DNA from: Aquabacterium sp. A7-Y
Lineage (GTDB): Bacteria; Pseudomonadota; Gammaproteobacteria; Burkholderiales; Burkholderiaceae_C
NCBI RefSeq assembly: GCF_026153205.1
Contig: NZ_JAPFBW010000008.1
Span: forward strand, 153,072 to 217,071
Direction of reading: 5' to 3'
Length of the DNA: 64,000 bases
The notes beneath the pieces are model-generated. The model saw only the letters and a list, made by a program, of their open reading frames with translations. It was not told where the DNA came from and made no database searches. Made by a program: the position numbers and the translations under genes. Below, one piece after another: positions 25,746 through 34,417 of this stretch. The first letter of the stretch is position 1; each line of letters begins with the position of its first letter.

Positions 25746-25993
25746 TTATCGGTCGGACGGCGTCGGTGCGACGCACCGGGACCGCAAGGACGCGCGTTTC
25801 CGTCATCCGGTTGACGCACACGCCCGGCAATCTGCGACACCTCAGCACCCGGATCACAGGACCCCTCATGCGCCCCCTGAAGCACACCCCTCGGGCTGGC
25901 CCTGTCCGCCCTCCAGCCGGGCGGCCTTTTTTACGACAGAAAGAATTTGTTAACCTAGCGGGTCCTGCAACCTGTGAACAAATTCACGCACCC

Positions 25994-26248
25994 ATGCACG
26001 CCGACGCGATTGCACTGTCCGCCCTGTTCGCCGAACAAGCCGTTTTCCGCCGCACCCCCGCCGGCCAGCGCGAGGTCCTGGTGGAGACCCTGCCGCTGGC
26101 GCCGCAGGCGCGACGCTTCCTGGCCGTCATCAACGGCCACACCCCGCTGCACGTGCTGCTGGCCCTCGGCTTCGGCGGCCAGGACATGCAGCCTCATGTC
26201 GAGGCCTTGCTGGAGGCCGGGCTGATCGAGGTCTGCCCGGCCGACTGA
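25994..26248 (+). CDS. hypothetical protein, 84 aa
   Basis: A small soluble protein (MHADAIALSALFAEQAVFRR at the start) predicted as helices with a winged-helix-like end: ALGFGGQDMQPHVEALLEAGLIEV. Such segments occur at the N-terminus of some proteobacterial signalling proteins, where they form a DNA- or protein-binding mini-domain. The ribosome site is poor. It stands alone between the tetR-type leader and a convergent beta-helix gene. Confidence 0.6.
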   Translation: MHADAIALSALFAEQAVFRRTPAGQREVLVETLPLAPQARRFLAVINGHTPLHVLLALGFGGQDMQPHVEALLEAGLIEVCPAD

Positions 26249-26266
26249 GACCGCCGCCCACGGTCG

Positions 26267-27076
26267 TCATCGCGGGTCCGGCTCGGCCGGACACAACTCA
26301 CCGCCGCAGACGTTGCCGCCCATGTTGACGCCGCCGTTCACATCGGCCGCGCCATTGGAGCGGAAGGAGTTCTGCGCGTAGCCGCCGTCGCCCACGATAC
26401 GCAGGCCCACCTCGGTATTGGTCGTGATGACGTTGCCGATCACCACGCCGCCGTTGGCGGCCGTGATGCCGGTGTGGTTGGTCTGCACCGTGGAGTGCAC
26501 CAGCGAGGAACGGTTGAGGCCCACGCCGATGAGGTTGGAGCTCGCCATGCTGTCCCTCACCGTCCCGCTGGTGACCACAAGGCCGGCACGGTTGTGGCGC
26601 GCGCGCACGCCGTCGATCGTGCATCCCTTGCAGTTGATGCCTTCGCCCCCCATGCCGTGGATCGAGCCGTTGCGCACCGCGAGCCCGCGCACCAGGCCGG
26701 TGGTGATGCCCGTGCCGGAGCGGTGCGTACAGACGAGCGTGTTGCCTTCGGGCTCGCACAGGTTGGGCCCCGAGATGATGAGCCCGTCGAGGTTCAGCGT
26801 GACGTCGTCGGCCAGCACCTCGATCGCATCGGTGTCGGGCGGCACGATGAGGTTCTCCACCAGGCGGTAGCTGCCCGGCCAGCAGATCGTCACCGGGAAG
26901 CCCGGCGTATCGCGGCAGCCGTTCGGCCCGCCCGGCAAGCCGCCGGCTGCCGCCAGGCGCTGGTCGATCAACACCACACCTCCACGCGACGTGGAGCTAC
27001 AGCCCGCAGCCGCGGGGCCGAGCACCAGCGTGACCACCCAAGGTACGAGCGCAAAGCGGGACATCAACAAGCACAT
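26267..27076 (-). CDS. secreted right-handed beta-helix protein, probable lipoprotein
   Basis: 269 residues. A hydrophobic N-terminus leads to AAAGCSS, a plausible lipobox with a non-ideal -3 residue. Beyond it are beta-helix rungs rich in Asn, Gly, Val and Ile (GITTGLVRGLAVRNGSIHG, GVRARHNRAGLVVTSGTV, AANGGVVIGNVITTNTEVG) as in NosD/pectate-lyase-like proteins. No lyase active-site motif was identified. AGGAG lies eight bases before the ATG at 27076. It probably binds or processes a surface polysaccharide. Confidence 0.78.
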   Translation of the reverse strand: MCLLMSRFALVPWVVTLVLGPAAAGCSSTSRGGVVLIDQRLAAAGGLPGGPNGCRDTPGFPVTICWPGSYRLVENLIVPPDTDAIEVLADDVTLNLDGLIISGPNLCEPEGNTLVCTHRSGTGITTGLVRGLAVRNGSIHGMGGEGINCKGCTIDGVRARHNRAGLVVTSGTVRDSMASSNLIGVGLNRSSLVHSTVQTNHTGITAANGGVVIGNVITTNTEVGLRIVGDGGYAQNSFRSNGAADVNGGVNMGGNVCGGELCPAEPDPR

Positions 27077-27356
27077 GGATCGGTCTCCTGGAACACAGGC
27101 AGCCGCAGCAAATGCTGTTCCGAAGGGAAAGACCCCTGGCCCATCGATTGCTTGCAGCACCGCGCCCGTCGACGTGTGCCCCATCCTCGAACAAGGCCAG
27201 GCCGCGTCACGGTTCGAGGCAGCCGCCCGGCCGCGTCCACCTCGTCGAGCGGTAGTTACGGTTCGACAAATTCGCGGGCCCTACGGGCGGTACTGCCTTT
27301 TCCCAGCCCCGTCTTTCGACCCACAAGGTCGGAGACGGCTTCAGTACCGATACCCG

Positions 27357-28895
27357 ATGGAGACGAGATTGCTGCAGAACCATGCTTACCCGCCCCGGCT
27401 GTTGAAGACCTGGGTGGCCGCTTCTGTTTCGGCCCTTGTACTGACCCTGGCCGGCTGCGGCGGTGGTGACGATGATGACGAGTCGTGTGCCGAACGCGTC
27501 AATGACACCCAGGAAGAACTGCTCGAGTGTGTGACGCTGGACGGGGTGCGCAAGCACCTGGTGGAGTTCCAGAAGATCGCCGACACCCATGGCAACCGCG
27601 CCTCCGGCGAACCCGGCTTCGACGCTTCGATCGACTATGCCCAGAAGATCTTCACCGACGCCGGCTACACCGTGACGAAGCAGGCCTTCAACTTCGTCTT
27701 CTTCGAACCCGCCGCCCCCAGCGTGCTGGAGCGCGTGGCCCCGACGGCGGGTGTGCTCGCGCATTCGATCATGTCTTATTCTGGGACAGGCAACGTGTCC
27801 GCTGCCGTTACAGTGGTGCCCAACCTCGGCTGCAACGCGACCGACTTCAACGGCTTCCCGGCCGGCAGGATCGCGCTGATCAAGCGCGGCACCTGCCCCT
27901 TCGGCGACAAGGCAACGAATGCGGCCAACGCGGGCGCGGCCGGCGTGGTGATCTACAACGACAAGGCAGGCGACCTCGCCGGCACCCTGGGCGATACGTT
28001 CACGGCCGACATCCCGGTCGTGGCTGTCAGCCAGGAGATCGGCGACACCCTGGCCGCTACCGCGGGCCTGAGCCTGAAGATCGTCACCCAGACCACGCGT
28101 GAAACCCGCACCACCTACAACCTGATCGCGGAATCCAGCGGCGGCGACCCGGAGAAGGTGGTGATGGTCGGCGCCCACCTGGACTCGGTGCATGACGGCG
28201 CCGGCATCAACGACAACGGCACCGGCTCTGCGGCCATCCTCGAGACCGCAGTGCAGATGGCCAAGGTCACGCCGCGCAACAAGCTGCGGTTTGCGTTGTG
28301 GGGGGGCGAAGAGTCCGGCCTGCTGGGCTCGACGCACTACGTCGAGCAGTTGTCCGAGCCCGATCGCGCGAAGATCTCGCTGTACCTGAACTTCGACATG
28401 ATCGGCTCGCCGAACGCCGGCTACTTCATCTACGACGGTGACGACTCCGACAAGGACCCGACCAACCCGAACGACGAAGGCCCGGGCCCGGCGGGCTCGG
28501 ACAAGATCGAAGAGCTGTTCGAGGCCTTCTACACCGCGCGAGGCAAGGCCTTCAAGGGCACCGACTTCGACGGCCGCTCGGACTACGGTCCCTTCATCGC
28601 GGCGGACATCCCGGCGGGCGGGCTGTTCACCGGTGCCGAGGACAAGAAGACCGAAGCCGAAGTGGCGTTGTGGGGCGGCACCGCCGGCGAGGCCTACGAC
28701 AAGTGCTACCACGCCGACTGCGACGACATCGACAACATCGATACCGCGGCCCTCGACCTGAATGCCGACGCCGTCGCCTACGCCACGCTCAACTACGCGA
28801 TGAGCGCCGAGACGCTGACCGCCCAGCGCGTCAAGCCCAGCAGCTACAAGCCGCCGGCTGACATGCGTCCGAAGCACCTGCCGGTGCTGCGTTGA
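27357..28895 (+). CDS. M28 family aminopeptidase with PA domain, lipoprotein
   Basis: 512 residues. The lipobox LTLAGC is followed by a GGGDDDDE linker. A PA (protease-associated) domain lies near 125-245 (IALIKRGTCPFGDKATNAANAGAAGVVIYN). The M28 zinc-peptidase core has GAHLDSVHDGAGINDNGTGS (metal His and bridging Asp), GGEESGLLGS (catalytic Glu and Glu ligand), NFDMIG and CYHADCDD (last His ligand). The order matches Streptomyces-type aminopeptidases. It is probably periplasmic or surface bound and releases N-terminal residues from peptides. No strong ribosome site is seen before the ATG. Confidence 0.92.
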   Translation: METRLLQNHAYPPRLLKTWVAASVSALVLTLAGCGGGDDDDESCAERVNDTQEELLECVTLDGVRKHLVEFQKIADTHGNRASGEPGFDASIDYAQKIFTDAGYTVTKQAFNFVFFEPAAPSVLERVAPTAGVLAHSIMSYSGTGNVSAAVTVVPNLGCNATDFNGFPAGRIALIKRGTCPFGDKATNAANAGAAGVVIYNDKAGDLAGTLGDTFTADIPVVAVSQEIGDTLAATAGLSLKIVTQTTRETRTTYNLIAESSGGDPEKVVMVGAHLDSVHDGAGINDNGTGSAAILETAVQMAKVTPRNKLRFALWGGEESGLLGSTHYVEQLSEPDRAKISLYLNFDMIGSPNAGYFIYDGDDSDKDPTNPNDEGPGPAGSDKIEELFEAFYTARGKAFKGTDFDGRSDYGPFIAADIPAGGLFTGAEDKKTEAEVALWGGTAGEAYDKCYHADCDDIDNIDTAALDLNADAVAYATLNYAMSAETLTAQRVKPSSYKPPADMRPKHLPVLR

Positions 28896-28958
28896 GCGCT
28901 TGACGCGCCCGGTGGCCGCCCCGGCCACCGGGCTGCGGCGCGGGCTCCCGCCCCGACA

Positions 28959-28993
28959 CCGCGACCGTCCCTTTCGGGCGGCCGCGGTTTTTT
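28959..28993 (+). terminator. intrinsic terminator after M28 peptidase
   Basis: The stem is CCGCGACCGTCC (28959-28970) with GGGCGGCCGCGG (28976-28987), containing one mismatch and one G-T pair. The loop is CTTTC, followed by six T residues. It lies about 65 bases after the peptidase stop and just before the SDR gene. Confidence 0.85.
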
Positions 28994-29023
28994 GTATCGT
29001 CGGACCGCAAGATAGGAGTTGCC

Positions 29024-29770
29024 ATGATCATCAAAGCCGTTCTCACCGGCCAGTCGCGCGGCCTGGGGGCCGCCCTGGCCGGCCGCCTGCTGGAGCGCGG
29101 CATCGCCGTGCTGGGCCTTGCCCGCGGACGCGATGCGGCGCTGGCCTTGCGCTTTCCGGAAACGCTCCGGCAGGTCGAGCTGGACCTCGCCGATCCCGCC
29201 GCCCTCGCGGCCTGGCTGGTGAACAGCGACTTGCCGACCTATCTCGCCGATGCGCAGACCGTGCTGCTGATCAACAACGCCGGCACGCTGCAGCCGGTCG
29301 GCCCCCTGCCCGCGCAGGACCCGGCGGCGATCGCTCGCGCGGTCAGCCTCAACATCGCTGCGCCGCTGATGCTGTCCGCGGCGCTGGCGGCATGGGCGAC
29401 CGGCCGGCCCGGGCTCGACCTGCGCATCGTTCACATCTCCAGCGGTGCCGGCCGCAATGCCTATCCCGGCTGGTCTCTCTACGGCGCCACCAAGGCCGCA
29501 CTGGACCACCATGCGCGCGCCGCCGCGCTTGACGCGACACCCGGCCTGCGCATCTGCAGCCTCGCCCCCGGTGTGGTCGACACCGACATGCAGGCCGAGA
29601 TCCGCGCCAGCCGCATCGAGGACTTTCCGATGCGCAGCAGGTTCGAGGCCTTGAAGCGCGAGGGCGGACTGTTGTCGCCGTCGGCCTGTGCCGAGCGGCT
29701 GCTGACCCACCTGCTGGGCGAGCACTTCGGCCGCTCACCGGTGGCCGACCTGCGCGAGCTCGCGGACTGA
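29024..29770 (+). CDS. short-chain dehydrogenase/reductase (sepiapterin-reductase-like)
   Basis: 248 residues. The cofactor loop is TGQSRGLG (residues 9-16), the structural motif is NNAG, and the catalytic Ser and YxxxK are in HISSGAGRNAYPGWSLYGATKAA. A PGVVDTDM segment after the active site is typical of the sepiapterin-reductase/YueD group. An NADP-dependent ketone or aldehyde reduction is expected; the substrate is unknown. The ATG is preceded by TAGGAGTTGCC. The gene has its own transcriptional unit after the preceding terminator. Confidence 0.92.
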   Translation: MIIKAVLTGQSRGLGAALAGRLLERGIAVLGLARGRDAALALRFPETLRQVELDLADPAALAAWLVNSDLPTYLADAQTVLLINNAGTLQPVGPLPAQDPAAIARAVSLNIAAPLMLSAALAAWATGRPGLDLRIVHISSGAGRNAYPGWSLYGATKAALDHHARAAALDATPGLRICSLAPGVVDTDMQAEIRASRIEDFPMRSRFEALKREGGLLSPSACAERLLTHLLGEHFGRSPVADLRELAD

Positions 29771-29966
29771 GCCGCCGGCCAGGCAGCCGGCAACCTTGCC
29801 AGGGCCTTGTGCTTGCCCGGCCGCGGGCTGCACGCTACCTTGAGGCGGCCTTGCCGTGGACTCCCCCGAGCACCGCGGCCAGGCACCCGCCCGCGCCGTC
29901 CTGCCTTGCCCGCGCCGCAGGCCAAGCGGCGCCGGCAGCCCTGTTGTCTCAAGGAGGAGGACGCCT

Positions 29967-31565
29967 ATGCGCATCCCTATGCAGCGGCTGTGGGCCGCCC
30001 TGCTGACCACCGCCGCCGCGAGCGCCACGTGTGCCGAAGACGCGATGGACCTGAAAGTGCGCAATGGCTGGGCGATCGCTGCCCAGCAGGCGCGCGCGAT
30101 CGCTTCACGTCCGAGCCGCAGCTTTTATCCCCGCCATACCACCAGCGACAGCGCGCAAGCCTGGCTCTACGAGGAATCGTGGGAGTGGACCAGCGGCTTT
30201 TTCCCGGCCCAGCTGTGGCTGTTGCACCAGCAGTTCGCGGGGCAGGGCTGGGACCGCGAGGCGGCGGCCTGGCAGGACGCGCTGGAAGCGCAGAGCACCA
30301 ACACCTCGACCCATGACCTCGGATTCATGGTCGGCCTGCCTTTCAGCCATGCCTACCGGCTCACCGGCAAGGTGGGCTACCGCGACGTGGCGCTGAAGGC
30401 GGCCCTGTCGGCCGGTCAGCGCTACAACCCCAAGGTGGGCGCCTTCCGGTCCTGGGGCGTGATCGATGACCCGGCCAGCTTCGAAGTGGTGATCGAGCAC
30501 ATGGGCAACCTGGAACTGCCCTTTTGGGCCGCGCGCCACGGAGGCGACGCGAGCCTGAACGGCTACGCACGGCAGCACGCGCAGAAGACGCGCGAGCACC
30601 TGGTGCGCCCCGACGGCAGCACCTTTCACCTGGCCGAGTACAACCCCGCGACCGGGGCGCTGAAGACCCGGGGCACCGTGCGCGGCTACAGCGACACCTC
30701 GACCTGGACGCGCGGCCAGGCCTGGGCGCTGCACGGCTTCACGACGGCCTACCGCTACACGCGCGACGACACCCTGCTCGACACCGCGCGCCGCGTTGCC
30801 CATCGTTATGTGAGCCGCCTGCCGCCAGACATCGTGCCGGCCTGGGACTTCGACGACCCGGCCGGGACCCGCGCGCCCAAGGACAGTTCAAGTGCCGCGA
30901 TCGCCGCCTCCGGCCTGCTGGAGCTGTCCTGGCTGGACCCCGAGCCGGCCCGCGCCGGGGTCTGGCGCGCGGCGGGGCTGAAACTGCTGGAGGCCTTGCT
31001 GTCGCCGCCCTACCTGGCAACCCGGGCCAGCGCCGGCTCGCCGTCCAACAGCCAGGCCATCCTGCTGCACAGCACCCTCAACCACCACGGCAACGCCCCC
31101 TACTTCAACCACGGCTCGGCCTGGGGCGACTACTACCTGGTCGAGGCCTTGCTGCGTTATCGTCGCCTCGCCCCGGCCTGGCCCGCGCTGCGGCCCCTGA
31201 TCGCGAGCGCGAGCAGCGAGGACGGCGGACGCCTGGCGGCTTTTGCGGTCGACGGCCGGCCGTCGTCGCGCTGGAACGCCTCGGGCGGCGGGCAGTGGCT
31301 GAGTGTCGAGCTCACCGGCGCGCGCACCGTGCGCAAGATCGGCCTGGCTTTCTACAAGGGTGACGAGCGGGCGACCCGCTTCGAGATCGCAACCTCGGTG
31401 GACGGCGAGACCTGGACCACCCACTTCCGTGGCGTCTCCAGCGGCCAGACCCTGGAGAAGGAGTACTACGACATCCCGGACACAACGGCCCGGCACGTGC
31501 GCATCACCGGCCTGGGCAACACGCAGAACCGCTCGATCGACATCACCGAGCTGTCGGTGCATTGA
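29967..31565 (+). CDS. GH88 unsaturated glucuronyl hydrolase fused to discoidin (CBM32) domain
   Basis: 532 residues: a signal peptide (about 1-23), an (alpha/alpha)6 GH88/GH105-type domain (about 30-405), then an F5/8-type C carbohydrate-binding domain (about 410-530; SSRWNASGGGQWLSVELTG). Asp117 in STHDLGFM matches one catalytic aspartate. The second expected aspartate appears as Glu177 in VVIEHMGNLELPFWA. GYSDTSTWTRGQAW is conserved. It should hydrate unsaturated uronic-acid disaccharides released by polysaccharide lyases. A strong AAGGAGGAGG site precedes the ATG. Confidence 0.88.
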   Translation: MRIPMQRLWAALLTTAAASATCAEDAMDLKVRNGWAIAAQQARAIASRPSRSFYPRHTTSDSAQAWLYEESWEWTSGFFPAQLWLLHQQFAGQGWDREAAAWQDALEAQSTNTSTHDLGFMVGLPFSHAYRLTGKVGYRDVALKAALSAGQRYNPKVGAFRSWGVIDDPASFEVVIEHMGNLELPFWAARHGGDASLNGYARQHAQKTREHLVRPDGSTFHLAEYNPATGALKTRGTVRGYSDTSTWTRGQAWALHGFTTAYRYTRDDTLLDTARRVAHRYVSRLPPDIVPAWDFDDPAGTRAPKDSSSAAIAASGLLELSWLDPEPARAGVWRAAGLKLLEALLSPPYLATRASAGSPSNSQAILLHSTLNHHGNAPYFNHGSAWGDYYLVEALLRYRRLAPAWPALRPLIASASSEDGGRLAAFAVDGRPSSRWNASGGGQWLSVELTGARTVRKIGLAFYKGDERATRFEIATSVDGETWTTHFRGVSSGQTLEKEYYDIPDTTARHVRITGLGNTQNRSIDITELSVH

Positions 31566-31902
31566 TGGAGTGAAAAAGACCAAGGCCGGGGCGTCGCGGG
31601 ACGGCCCGGTCTCACCTCACCTCACCTCAAGGTCCGACGCCTCACGGGCCGACTTGCTCCAGCCCTTCTCGACAGATCGCCACGCGCCCGGCACGGCGGC
31701 GCATGCCGAACCGCCTGGCGGGCAAGGCAGGTCAGGGGCGAAGCGACACTCACTCCTTGACACAGTGCTTGCAGCCCACCTGGTATTTCCCACGGGCCCA
31801 GCTCCTTATGGTGGCGGTCTACGAGCTCGCGCCCAGGGGAGGTCGCGGTGTACCCCTGAGGCCCGTCCCGCCTGCCCCACCCTTCGTTTCCAAGGAGCCA
31901 CC
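31566..31902. other. gene-free stretch before the EF-hand/transglycosylase-like gene
   Basis: No credible gene. It contains a TTGACA hexamer at 31757-31762 without a well-spaced -10, and a short CTCAC repeat near 31611-31630. Confidence 0.5.
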
Positions 31903-33051
31903 ATGCTGACACCCGTGACCGGGCCCAGCTACCCCGCCTACCAACCCGTGCAGTACGAGCCGCATCCCGAACCGTCGCCAGGGCAGCAGCCCACGGTGCC
32001 CGGCACGGAGCCCGGCCCGCAGCCCGGTGCCAACGCGGCACCGCAGGCGCCGGTGACCCCCTATCCGACCCCGGGCAGCCATACCGACCCCATCAGCGAA
32101 GAGGAAGCCCGCGCCCTGCGCACCCTGCGCGACGACTTCGCGCTGTTCGACACCGCCCGACAGCAGGACCCTGGCCAGGCCGACGGCGTCGTCAGCCGCA
32201 ACGACCTGAGGGCCGTGGTGCAGGGCAGCCAGTACAGCGCCGAGCAGAAGGCGGCGGCGCAGTACCTGCTGGACCACCCCGACGCGTTCTACCGCGCGGA
32301 CGTGCCGCACGACCATTCGGCGCACGGCGCCGGCGACGGCGCCGACGGTTTCATCGGCCGCGACAGCGTCGAGGACCTGCTGCTCGCGTGGGACCTGGAC
32401 GAACGCAAGCGAGGCGTCGCCGCCAACACCTCGCTGAAGACGCTGATCGAAAAGGACATGCCGGTCAACGGCCATGTGACGGCGCTTGACGTTGTCGAGG
32501 CGAACCGCGAGACGATCGAGGAGATGGCGGCGCGCTACGGCATCGACCCGGCCCTGCTGGCCGGCGTGGTGGCGTCCGAGGTCGACTTCGACCACAACCC
32601 CTGGGATGCGGCCGTCAACACGCTCGGCGAACTCCATGGCCCGGCCTACAAGCTGGACCCCGGCGGCCCCGGCATCGCCGAAGTGCATGCCGACACCGTG
32701 AAGCGCTCGGCCAAGTACCTCGCCGAGCACGGTGTGCCAGGCGCCGAGCAGGCGCGGCAGTTCGGCACCGACGCCGAGAACCTGGGCCACAACTCGATCG
32801 AGGCTGCCGCCATCGTGCTGGCCGAACTGCAGCACCGCAAGCTGGCTGCCGGCGGCACCGTGGACACCCCGCGCGACATGGCGATCCTCTTCGGCGCCTA
32901 CCGCAACGGCTTCGAAGACCCGAACACCCACCAGCCCCGCTACGACTTCGTGGGCAACCGGCTGCTCGGCGACCAGGGCATCGACGGCGTCGGCAACGAC
33001 CCCTACCTGTCCGAACCCTACTTCGCCTATTACGACCGGCAGTACGGCTGA
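31903..33051 (+). CDS. EF-hand-like + lytic-transglycosylase-like protein, possible secreted effector
   Basis: 382 residues, no signal peptide. Residues 1-60 are Pro/Gln/Gly-rich and disordered. Two acidic EF-hand-like blocks follow (about 80-125 and 132-165). Each pairs DTA/DV...DG-I/V-SR/GRD with a helix such as AAAQYLLDHPDAFYR, a pattern seen in type III translocator/effector proteins of the HrpF/NolX kind. The C-terminal part (about 205-360) resembles a lysozyme-like fold: RYGIDPALLAGVVASEVDFD with Glu226 as candidate catalytic acid, then GPGIAEVHADTVKRSAKYL. CAAGGAG precedes the ATG. Secretion route and target are unknown. Confidence 0.75.
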   Translation: MLTPVTGPSYPAYQPVQYEPHPEPSPGQQPTVPGTEPGPQPGANAAPQAPVTPYPTPGSHTDPISEEEARALRTLRDDFALFDTARQQDPGQADGVVSRNDLRAVVQGSQYSAEQKAAAQYLLDHPDAFYRADVPHDHSAHGAGDGADGFIGRDSVEDLLLAWDLDERKRGVAANTSLKTLIEKDMPVNGHVTALDVVEANRETIEEMAARYGIDPALLAGVVASEVDFDHNPWDAAVNTLGELHGPAYKLDPGGPGIAEVHADTVKRSAKYLAEHGVPGAEQARQFGTDAENLGHNSIEAAAIVLAELQHRKLAAGGTVDTPRDMAILFGAYRNGFEDPNTHQPRYDFVGNRLLGDQGIDGVGNDPYLSEPYFAYYDRQYG

Positions 33052-33052
33052 A

Positions 33053-34417
33053 CTAGTGCACCCGCGCCGCCTGGCCGCCCGGCATGCGGGCCGAGACCGG
33101 GAGGATCTCCGGCGCCGCCGACACCTCCTCTTCGGCGCCGAAACCCAGGCCCTCGAGGGGCGGTACCACCGCGGCGGTTTCCTCCTCCCCGGTCCAGGCT
33201 TCGAGCACCGCGTGCGCGTTGGTGCCATCCAGGCCGAACGAGGAGATCGCGGCAACCCGCCGCCCGGGCCGGCCCGAGGGCCAGGGCATGTGCTGGTCCA
33301 CCACCTTGAGGCTGAGGGTCCGCCAGTCCACCGACGGCGTCGACGCATGGAAGTGCAGATGGGCTGGCAGCTCGCCGTGCTGCAGCGCGCCCACCACCTT
33401 GATCAGCGAGCAGCCCGAGGCCGAGCCTTCGAGGGGGCCGATGGCGGTCTTGAGGCTGCCGATGTGCAGCGGCTGATGGCGCCCCGTGTCCTTGACGTAC
33501 ACCTCGTGCAGCGCACGCAGCTCGATGGGGTCGCCCAGCAAGGTGCCGGTGCCCTGGGCCTCGACGTAGTCAACCTCGGCGGCGTTCACGCCGGCCCCTG
33601 CCAGGGCCTCGCGGATCACCTCGCGCTGGGCCCGCCCGCTGGGGGTGGTGAGGCCCTGGCGGCGCTCTTCGTGCTGGACCGCGGAGCCGCGGATCAGCGC
33701 GCGGATGGGCCGTCGCTGGGTGCGCGCGTCGCTCAGCCGCATCAAGGCCAGCATGCCGCAGCCTGCGCTGCGCACAGAGCCGTCGGGCCCGGCATCGACG
33801 CTCTTGCAGCGGCCCTCGTGCGACAAGGCCTCCTGCTCGCACAGGCCCAGGGTCATCTCGGGCGAAAGGATGAGATGGACGGCGCCGGCCAGCGCCAGGT
33901 CGCACTCGCCGCTGCGCAGGCTCTGGCAAGCCAGGTGGGTGGCGGCCAGCGAGGAGGCGCCCGCGGTGTCGAGCGGCAGGGTCGGCCGGTGCAGGCGGAA
34001 GAGGTAGGCGATGCGACCGGCTGCGATCGCGCGTGCGGTGCGCAGCGAGGTCTGCGCATGGCGGAGCGGCTCGAGCGGCAGCGCTTCGCCGATGCGGGCA
34101 CCGTCGTCGAGGCAGAAACCGACGAACACCCTGGTGCGACTGGCTTGCAAGGCATCACGGCTGAACTGCGCGTCCTCGACGGCGCGCCGGCTGCAGTCGA
34201 GCAGTTGGCGGTGCGGCGGGTCGATGGGGCGCGCCTCGCGGGCCGGGATGCCGAAAAACCCGGGGTTGAAACGCTCCACGGCGTCGAAGCCGATGCCGAC
34301 GATGGCGATGGGTTGGGTCAGCGAGGCGCGCAGCCCCTGCAGTTCATCGCGCAAGGCCGCGATCTTGAGCAGGGCCTGCCTGACGGGCGTGAGCACGGAA
34401 AAGAGGGGGTCGTTCAT
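33053..34417 (-). CDS. stand-alone ketosynthase-fold protein lacking the catalytic triad
   Basis: 454 residues. A short helical N-terminus is followed by a polyketide-synthase ketosynthase fold (PIAIVGIGF, FFGIPAREARPIDPPHRQLL, VEAQGTGTLLGDPIELRAL, ISSFGLDGTNAHAVLEAW). All three catalytic positions are changed: DTACSSS reads DTAGASS (Gly153), EAHGTGT reads EAQGTGT (Gln288) and NIGHLE reads AIGPLE (Pro328). About 50 residues normally between GIGF and RFNP are missing. No acyltransferase, carrier protein or other PKS gene is nearby. The frame is intact with normal codon use, so it looks maintained rather than decayed. Confidence 0.88.
   Translation of the reverse strand: MNDPLFSVLTPVRQALLKIAALRDELQGLRASLTQPIAIVGIGFDAVERFNPGFFGIPAREARPIDPPHRQLLDCSRRAVEDAQFSRDALQASRTRVFVGFCLDDGARIGEALPLEPLRHAQTSLRTARAIAAGRIAYLFRLHRPTLPLDTAGASSLAATHLACQSLRSGECDLALAGAVHLILSPEMTLGLCEQEALSHEGRCKSVDAGPDGSVRSAGCGMLALMRLSDARTQRRPIRALIRGSAVQHEERRQGLTTPSGRAQREVIREALAGAGVNAAEVDYVEAQGTGTLLGDPIELRALHEVYVKDTGRHQPLHIGSLKTAIGPLEGSASGCSLIKVVGALQHGELPAHLHFHASTPSVDWRTLSLKVVDQHMPWPSGRPGRRVAAISSFGLDGTNAHAVLEAWTGEEETAAVVPPLEGLGFGAEEEVSAAPEILPVSARMPGGQAARVH

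Noticed and set aside
31757..31762. TTGACA hexamer upstream of the effector-like gene as a promoter
   Set aside because: No -10-like hexamer at 16-18 bases; the closest TATTTC is at 21 bases.
33053..34417. Working polyketide synthase or fatty-acid condensing enzyme
   Set aside because: All three catalytic positions are substituted and no partner domains are encoded nearby.
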